From an uncultured Clostridia bacterium (lineage in GTDB: Bacteria > Bacillota > Clostridia > Lachnospirales > Anaerotignaceae): a stretch of 64,000 bases of DNA. Positions 59,279 to 64,000 of this stretch are shown one piece after another (the stretch's first letter is position 1; every line of letters begins with the position of its first letter). The notes under the pieces were generated by a model, which did no database searches, was not told the origin of the DNA, and saw only the letters and a program-made list of their open reading frames with translations. A program made the translations under genes and the position numbers. The stretch is from contig CALCGT010000023.1 in the NCBI GenBank assembly GCA_937901125.1, forward strand, positions 35,896-99,895, given 5' to 3'.

Positions 59279-60343
59279 TTAGAATTGATAGGTGATCTCA
59301 AAGGACACCGCCCCTGTTTCGGGAGGAGCGATGATACCGGGAGACAGATAGAAAGCAATACCATTTTCCGTCAGGTAAAAATCCACCTTGTCCAGATTCT
59401 TTTCCAATCTGCTTTCCGCATTGCGGTAAAAGGCATCGGGATCCGTCTGAATGAGGGCTGTGAAGGACATCAGCCACAGATATTCCAGATCCTCCCTGCT
59501 GTCAGAGACCAGATCGCTGAGGGCACATTCCTTCCCACTGCTCAGGTTATAGGTATGGGAGAAATAAGTCACGCCCTCCTCTTCCCCATCATAGGAAGAG
59601 ACGGAAGCCAGGAAAGAGGCATATCCATTGGTATTTCTGGTCAGGCCATAGGTACCCATATAGTAATAGGCTCTGAACTCATCGGGGTTCTTTGCATATT
59701 CTGCCAAGGCTTTTTTCTCATAAGCCTGCAAGAATGCCTGCCCCTGACCGAAGGTTTCATTGGCCATAGCACCATTGATGGCAGTTGCCCCTGCCCCTGC
59801 GGTCACTTCATCGCACCGCAGATCTACATTCAGCACGACAGTGCCATCGGGTGCCAGCACCGTTTTGGCATAGCCCCCCTTCATGGGGGTATCCTGTCCG
59901 CCGGTGGAAGGAAGCTGGGGCGTATTGCCCGAGGAAGTAATATCGATCACATAATTGATACCATCCCAGCCTACTTCTGCCCCAAGGCTTTCCGCCACTG
60001 CCCGCAAAGGCACCAGAGTACGGTCATTGATGATCTGCGCAGGCACAGACATGGTATAGACCAGCTGTCCGTTTTTATATAATGCCACCTGACCGATGCG
60101 GAACAGGATCACATCTGTTCCATGAACTGCCGTAACGCTTTTGCTGGGCTCGTCCCAGAAAACATCCGCATCCAGCGCTTCAAAAATTTTGCGCATGGGC
60201 ACCAGAGTACGGTCGTTTTGGATGATGGGGGGCTGGTCAAAATTCAGTTTTTCCCCATCCACATAAACGGTAATGGGCGGGTGGGCAAAGGCAGGCACGC
60301 AAAACAACAACGCCGCCAATACCCCTAACAATACTTTTTTCAT
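59279..60343 (-). CDS. Secreted stalk-domain protein with DUF3298-type C-terminal domain
   Basis: A 354-residue secreted protein. A signal peptide (MKKVLLGVLAALLFCVPAFAH) is followed by two stalk-domain-like copies (ITVYVDGEKLNFDQPPIIQNDRTLVPMRKIFEALDADVFWD and a second with DRTLVPLRAVAESLGAEVGWD, about 20-130), and a DUF3298/RsiV-like region (about 250-354: GVTYFSHTYNLSSGKE, ALSDLVSD, YLTENGIAFYLSP). The function is unknown; the C-terminal domain occurs in RsiV, which binds lysozyme. The start at 60343 has AAGGTGAG upstream. Confidence 0.82.
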   Translation of the reverse strand: MKKVLLGVLAALLFCVPAFAHPPITVYVDGEKLNFDQPPIIQNDRTLVPMRKIFEALDADVFWDEPSKSVTAVHGTDVILFRIGQVALYKNGQLVYTMSVPAQIINDRTLVPLRAVAESLGAEVGWDGINYVIDITSSGNTPQLPSTGGQDTPMKGGYAKTVLAPDGTVVLNVDLRCDEVTAGAGATAINGAMANETFGQGQAFLQAYEKKALAEYAKNPDEFRAYYYMGTYGLTRNTNGYASFLASVSSYDGEEEGVTYFSHTYNLSSGKECALSDLVSDSREDLEYLWLMSFTALIQTDPDAFYRNAESRLEKNLDKVDFYLTENGIAFYLSPGIIAPPETGAVSFEITYQF

Positions 60344-60353
60344 ACAACTCACC

Positions 60354-60833
60354 TTATCTTTTGTTTTCTTCGGCATATTTCGCCGCCAAACCTGCGCAGT
60401 ATGTGATCATCTGCATACAGTTTCTTTTTCTTGCCTTGCCTTCCCAATCGCCAAGGGGATCAGAAAGCTCAGAGCAGGTCAATGTGCCGTATTCATCCTT
60501 GATCTCATTGACCATTTTGCCTACAACCCCATAGATATCCTGCAATTCCGCGATCCGTTCGGGCATGGTTTCCTTTGCCATGGGGTTTTTTCTGCCCACC
60601 ATAGCACTCAGCGCCATAACAGCCCCTGTGATGGCACCACAGGTATTTTTGGTATGGCCCATACCGCCGCCAAAGCCCGTTGCCAGTGTGATGACTTCTG
60701 CAGGCAGACCTGTTTCGAAATTGTTCAGCATGGCTGTCATCACACATTCAGAGCAGTTCAGCCCCTGTTTAAAGCAGTTTTTCGCATCCTGTTCCACTTT
60801 TTCCACTACAGTCAATTCTTTATTTTCATCCAT
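60354..60833 (-). CDS. C_GCAxxG_C_C family protein
   Basis: A 159-residue protein with the pattern that names the family: NCSECVM, the FGGGMGHTKNTCGAITGAVMALS central segment and a late CMQMITYCAG pair. The conserved Cys suggest metal or redox binding, often near oxidoreductases or as a small-molecule redox protein; the role is unknown. It lies 10 bp upstream of the stalk-domain gene. GGAGGAAAAA precedes the start. Confidence 0.85.
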   Translation of the reverse strand: MDENKELTVVEKVEQDAKNCFKQGLNCSECVMTAMLNNFETGLPAEVITLATGFGGGMGHTKNTCGAITGAVMALSAMVGRKNPMAKETMPERIAELQDIYGVVGKMVNEIKDEYGTLTCSELSDPLGDWEGKARKRNCMQMITYCAGLAAKYAEENKR

Positions 60834-61011
60834 TGTTTTTTCCTCCTTTTATGGAAATAAAATACAAAGCTCTACATTTTTATATTACCATAAGAGCAAA
60901 AAAAAAGAAATATGGTAAGCCTGCTTCCCTTTAGAAAACATTATTTCCAAAATCCATTGCTTTTCTTTGGGAATCCCCATACCATATTTCCGCCTATACT
61001 TTTGTATAAGA

Positions 61012-61038
61012 AAAGAGCACCCAAAAAGGGTGCTCTTT
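61012..61038 (-). terminator. Terminator of the aminotransferase gene
   Basis: AAAGAGCACCC and GGGTGCTCTTT form an 11-bp stem; T-run CTTTTC follows on the minus strand. Confidence 0.8.
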
Positions 61039-61078
61039 GTGTGCATGTAATTGTTTAACTCAATATATGTAAATTGAA

Positions 61079-62287
61079 TTATTTGCCGCCCTGTGCTTTG
61101 TATGCTTCGATACCTTTACCCAGCAGTTCGATACCTCTAGCCAGGTCTTCAGCTTTCAGGATATAAGCGATACGCAGTTCGTTTTTGCCCAGACCGGGTG
61201 TAGCGTAGAAGCCTTCAGCAGGAGCGTACATAACTGTTTCATTGTTGTCTCTAAAGTCGTTCAGCAGGAACAGCAGCAGATCTTCTGTGTTTTCAACGGG
61301 CAGTTTGCATGTGATGTAGAATGCACCGCCAGGGCATTCGCAAACAACGCCGGGGATCTTCTTCAGAGCTTCGAATGCAACGTTTCTTCTGTGTTCATAT
61401 TCAGCTTTTACATCGTTGAAGAAGTCAGCAGGCAGTTTGTACATTGCTGTTGCGCCAACCATGTCCAGTGTAGGAACGCACAGACGACCCATAGCGATCT
61501 TGAATACTTCTGCCATGAATTCTTTGTTTTTGCAAACCATGCAACCAATACGAGCACCGCAAGCGGAGAATCTCTTGGAAACGGAGTCGATGATGATAAC
61601 TCTGTCTTCGATATCAGCCAGCTGACCGAAGGATGTCATTTCTCTGCCGTCATAAGCGAATTCTCTGTATACTTCGTCAGCCAGAATCCACAGATCATGT
61701 TCCTTTGCGAAGTCAGCGATTACTCTCATGTCTTCTCTGGAAAGGATGCAGCCTGTGGGGTTACCAGGGTTAACGATGGAGATCATTTTTGTTTTGTCTG
61801 TAACTACAGCTTCCAGTCTTTCTCTGATAGCGTATTTGTAGCCTTCTTCAGCGTATGTTGTAACGGGTTTTACAACGCCGTCAGCAGCCTGAATGAATGT
61901 CAGGTAGTTTGTGTAGTAAGGTTCAGCTACGATAACTTCATCACCGGGGTTGATGATGGACAGGAATGTCAGTGTCAGCGCTTCGGAGCCACCAGCTGTA
62001 ATCAGAACGTCGTTTCTTTCCAGATTCATGTCGAATCTCTTGAAGTAGTCAACGATAGCGTCCTGCAGTTCAGGCAGACCCCAAGAACCAGCGTAAGCCA
62101 ATACTTTCTGATCAAAGCCTTTTACTGCTTCCCAGAATACGGAAGGTGTTTCGATATCGGGCTGACCGATGTTCAGGTGATAAATTTTAACACCTGCTGC
62201 TTCAGCTGCATCAGCCATAGGGTTGAATTTTCTAATAGGGGAGTTCTGCATTGCCTGCACTCTGTCGGAAATTCTCATGTTTTTCAC
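61079..62287 (-). CDS. PLP-dependent class I/II aminotransferase
   Basis: A 402-residue aspartate-aminotransferase-fold enzyme. IYHLNIGQPDIETP (substrate segment), ITAGGSEALTLTFL, NPGNPTGCILSREDM, LWILADEVYREFAYDG and IIDSVSKRFSACGARIG (Schiff-base Lys) match the family. The closing phrase GKNELRIAYILKAEDLARGIELL is typical. The substrate is not certain (aspartate, or an aromatic or other amino acid). The gene has its own promoter and a 165-base leader. Confidence 0.9.
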   Translation of the reverse strand: MKNMRISDRVQAMQNSPIRKFNPMADAAEAAGVKIYHLNIGQPDIETPSVFWEAVKGFDQKVLAYAGSWGLPELQDAIVDYFKRFDMNLERNDVLITAGGSEALTLTFLSIINPGDEVIVAEPYYTNYLTFIQAADGVVKPVTTYAEEGYKYAIRERLEAVVTDKTKMISIVNPGNPTGCILSREDMRVIADFAKEHDLWILADEVYREFAYDGREMTSFGQLADIEDRVIIIDSVSKRFSACGARIGCMVCKNKEFMAEVFKIAMGRLCVPTLDMVGATAMYKLPADFFNDVKAEYEHRRNVAFEALKKIPGVVCECPGGAFYITCKLPVENTEDLLLFLLNDFRDNNETVMYAPAEGFYATPGLGKNELRIAYILKAEDLARGIELLGKGIEAYKAQGGK

Positions 62288-62366
62288 TTCTCCTTTTAAT
62301 TAACTAATAATTTTTGTATTTGAAGAACTGCGTACTCTTCTCGGAGGACCTTTCCAAACCGCCATG

Positions 62367-62486
62367 GGACATACATACCGACTACATCCTGAAAAAAAGT
62401 TCAGTATGTATCCAAAAGCACAACGAAGTTCGAAAAATCCATATCCGAATACATTATCAGTATACCACTTTTCCTGAGAAAGGCAA
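62367..62486 (-). promoter_or_regulatory. Aminotransferase promoter and leader hairpin
   Basis: TTGCCT, 16 bp and TATACT with an extended TG (62459-62486). The leader contains GGATACATAC/GTATGTATGTCC (62404-62413 with 62367-62378). The remaining gap from 62490 to 62760 is AT-rich; no gene was recognised in it. Confidence 0.5.
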
Positions 62487-62765
62487 GAGGTACTGTGAAA
62501 ATTTCCACAAACTCGCTTATTTTTGTATAGTATTTCGTACAGTTTTTCTTGTGTCCATGAAAAATGTCCAATGGCGGAAGGAGAAAAAGTCTAAATCAGA
62601 CTGAAAAATAGTTCATTTTCTCCTTTTGGGATAAAGAGAAATATTCTTTTCTTGGCAAAAATGAAAACTCAACAATATTTCCCCTGTTTTTCCAATATGC
62701 TTTTGGTTTCTTCTTACAGGAAAACAAAAATGGGAGAACGTTATTTTTTTATTGAATTGGACGGA

Positions 62766-62790
62766 AAAAACCCCTTCTCAAAAGAAGGGA
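62766..62790 (-). terminator. Terminator downstream of the lysis module
   Basis: On the minus strand CCCTTCT and AGAAGGG pair around TTTG and are followed by GTTTTTTCC. Confidence 0.85.
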
Positions 62791-62803
62791 TTGCTTCATT
62801 TTC

Positions 62804-63403
62804 TCACTTGTCTGCCAAGACAGGGGTTTTCCCCCTGCTGCTGACAGACAAACCCAAAACTGCTGCCATATCTCTGGTTCGCAGATAGGTCACACCCTCC
62901 CTGCGAATCATCTCCACAGTATATTCTTTGTCATTATAAATGATGGTTTCTTTCTGTACCATTTCTTTCTCCTTATAATTGATATCTTTTAGGAGGAACC
63001 AGTGGGTGAAGCCGCTGCCTGCCACATTGCCCACACGAACACCGTATTGGCTGCCATCGGCAGCAATATATTTGCCACCGCCCAGATAAATTCCAATATG
63101 CCCTTTTTTCCAGACCGCAGCCCCCACAGGCGCCTGATTTACCGTAGAAATGGGAAATACCTGCTCTGCTGTATCATGATAACCCTGGGAATTGCGGTGG
63201 ATGCCTGTACACCAAGAAATCAGACCGCTGCAGTCCACACAGACCTGTCCGATCTTTTTCGCATCACTTTCCCAAACCAAAGGGCCGAAGAGGATCTTCA
63301 GCCGGTCGTATTTTTCCTTGGTCAACACGTCCCCTTTCATGCCGTAAACATAGGCCGTGCCCAGTTTGCTCCTGGCAAAGGTCACCAGTTCCTTTCCTGT
63401 CAT
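62804..63403 (-). CDS. NlpC/P60-family endolysin-like peptidase
   Basis: A 199-residue protein. The NlpC/P60 domain (about 1-145) has YVYGMKGD near 18-25, the nucleophile Cys58 in VCVDCSGLISW, and His in WKKGHIGIYLGGGKYI. A C-terminal segment (YTVEMIRREGVTYLRTRDMAAVLG, about 165-190) resembles a cell-wall-binding stalk or DUF-type tail. With the holin-like gene upstream it looks like a phage lysis cassette. It overlaps that gene by 4 bp. Confidence 0.85.
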   Translation of the reverse strand: MTGKELVTFARSKLGTAYVYGMKGDVLTKEKYDRLKILFGPLVWESDAKKIGQVCVDCSGLISWCTGIHRNSQGYHDTAEQVFPISTVNQAPVGAAVWKKGHIGIYLGGGKYIAADGSQYGVRVGNVAGSGFTHWFLLKDINYKEKEMVQKETIIYNDKEYTVEMIRREGVTYLRTRDMAAVLGLSVSSRGKTPVLADK

Positions 63404-63615
63404 TCATTGTCCCCCTTTTCCGCTGTTTTTTCTGTGATCTTCTGATGCTGTGTGCCAAAATAAAAAGCGATGACAATGGAAAAAATATTCAGAAATTGTC
63501 CCCCATCAATGCGGCCTTTTATGGATAAATAGGCGAAAACCACTGTCAGCACCACAGTCACGATGCTTTTTACCGTCAAAAGATTTGTCACAGTCTCTTT
63601 CCATTCTTTGCTCAT
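63400..63615 (-). CDS. Phage holin-like protein
   Basis: A 71-residue protein with two hydrophobic segments (VKSIVTVVLTVVFAYLSIKG and FLNIFSIVIAFYFGTQ), an N-terminal KEWKETVTN helix and a charged tail (HQKITEKTAEKG), as in small phage holins. It directly precedes and overlaps the endolysin-like gene. Confidence 0.75.
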   Translation of the reverse strand: MSKEWKETVTNLLTVKSIVTVVLTVVFAYLSIKGRIDGGQFLNIFSIVIAFYFGTQHQKITEKTAEKGDNE

Positions 63616-63661
63616 GTTGAAATCCCCCTTTCTTGCTCTACTTTCTTTTTATGCCCCCTTC

Positions 63662-63931
63662 TCAATCATGTGCCGTTTTATTCAAGTGTTTTTCCAGCTT
63701 TTGATAGGCATCACTAACGTTTCCATTTGCCCCCAGCTGTTTCAGCCCGTCCAGCGTCGCCAAAAGCCCGTAACACATAACGCACTGCTCTTTTTTGATG
63801 GTTTCGATCTCAAATTCCTGCTGTTTTTGCTGTTCCATCCAGCGGAAGCTTTTATAGAGTATGGCACCCAGCGTGCCGAAAGCCCCAGCGATGGTCGCCA
63901 GGCGGATGATGGTATCTGCCGTAAGATACAA
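63662..63931 (-). CDS. Small phage-type membrane protein
   Basis: An 89-residue protein with one N-terminal membrane helix (TIIRLATIAGAFGTLGAILYKSF) and a coiled-coil tail (QQKQQEFEIETIKKEQ). The start is TTG at 63931 with GGAGAG 6 bases upstream. Such proteins sit next to holins in Firmicute prophages. It is the last gene before the window edge, so the prophage likely extends further. Confidence 0.7.
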   Translation of the reverse strand: MYLTADTIIRLATIAGAFGTLGAILYKSFRWMEQQKQQEFEIETIKKEQCVMCYGLLATLDGLKQLGANGNVSDAYQKLEKHLNKTAHD

Positions 63932-64000
63932 AAAAATCTCTCCTTTCTACTACAATATATTTATGGTTAATATCCCTTACAGCCAGTAAGGAATTATCCA

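Noticed and set aside
61391..62299. 302-codon open frame antisense to the aminotransferase
   Set aside because: Cys/Val/Ser-rich shadow sequence without motifs; the minus strand gene is certain.
62652..62888. 78-codon ORF on the plus strand overlapping the end of the NlpC/P60 gene
   Set aside because: No ribosome binding site or family match; it runs through the terminator and antisense to the endolysin-like gene.
1..64000. CRISPR arrays, transposases and rRNA genes
   Set aside because: No spaced direct repeats, transposase motifs or rRNA sequence were seen; repeats present are palindromic hairpin arrays.

Overview
The window looks like a chromosomal segment of a spore-forming, strictly anaerobic gut Firmicute of class Clostridia. 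The evidence is a SpoIIID regulator and a CotS-type coat protein (spores), superoxide reductase, rubrerythrin and a multidomain flavodiiron protein (anaerobe with O2 defence), a bile salt hydrolase-type enzyme (gut), Gram-positive ribosome binding sites with some TTG starts, and THF and lysine riboswitches of Firmicute type. I cannot name the species.

Layout. 1-3.2 kb: partial coat protein, tRNA-Lys, cca, aldo/keto reductase. 3.2-5.1 kb: mgtE magnesium channel behind an unusual leader with a short peptide ORF and two hairpins. 5.1-6.6 kb: thyA and folA (minus strand) separated by a cloverleaf-like element. 6.8-12 kb: livKHMGF branched-chain amino acid ABC transporter. 12-17 kb: MATE and LysE-type exporters, rex, ABC-F protein. 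17-23.5 kb: flavoprotein, DUF1858 protein, HpcH-type aldolase, a minimal two-gene SUF-like system with signal peptidase, an orphan gene, and a THF riboswitch with folT. 23.5-31 kb: rRNA methyltransferase, CofE-like ligase with a leader terminator, VanZ-like protein, deoD, two divergent XRE regulators, ogt (apparently frameshifted at a T8 tract), nfo, HTH-cupin regulator. 30.8-34.6 kb: SLC13-like transporter, ribbon-helix-helix protein beside a decayed gene, and a lysine-riboswitch NhaC-family transporter. 34.9-40.4 kb: argCJBDF. 40.5-46.7 kb: rubrerythrin, a second NhaC-family antiporter, flavodiiron fusion, superoxide reductase, Crp/Fnr regulator. 46.7-54.4 kb: broken stalk-domain gene, spoIIID, then a seven-gene operon coupling a polyamine-type ABC transporter to fructoselysine-type (Amadori product) catabolism. 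54.5-62.3 kb: MATE, maf, an ilv leader-peptide attenuator with a decayed ilvB and intact ilvN, bile salt hydrolase, stalk/DUF3298 protein, C_GCAxxG_C_C protein, aminotransferase. 62.8-64 kb: a prophage-like lysis module running off the right edge.

How the parts connect. Amino acid economy dominates: uptake of branched-chain amino acids (liv), arginine synthesis to citrulline (arg), lysine-responsive transport (NhaC), release of lysine from glycated lysine (frl), and branched-chain synthesis that appears broken at ilvB. Cis-acting RNA control is dense: THF and lysine riboswitches, leader peptides before mgtE and ilvB, a leader terminator before the CofE-like gene, and an internal terminator plus long hairpin between livK and livH. 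A family of GC-rich palindromic hairpin repeats sits in several intergenic gaps, including inside the arg and frl operons. Four loci show decay (ogt, a DUF2493/SLOG-type gene, a stalk-domain gene, ilvB).

All functional assignments are by reading motifs and recalled family features; no database search was run.
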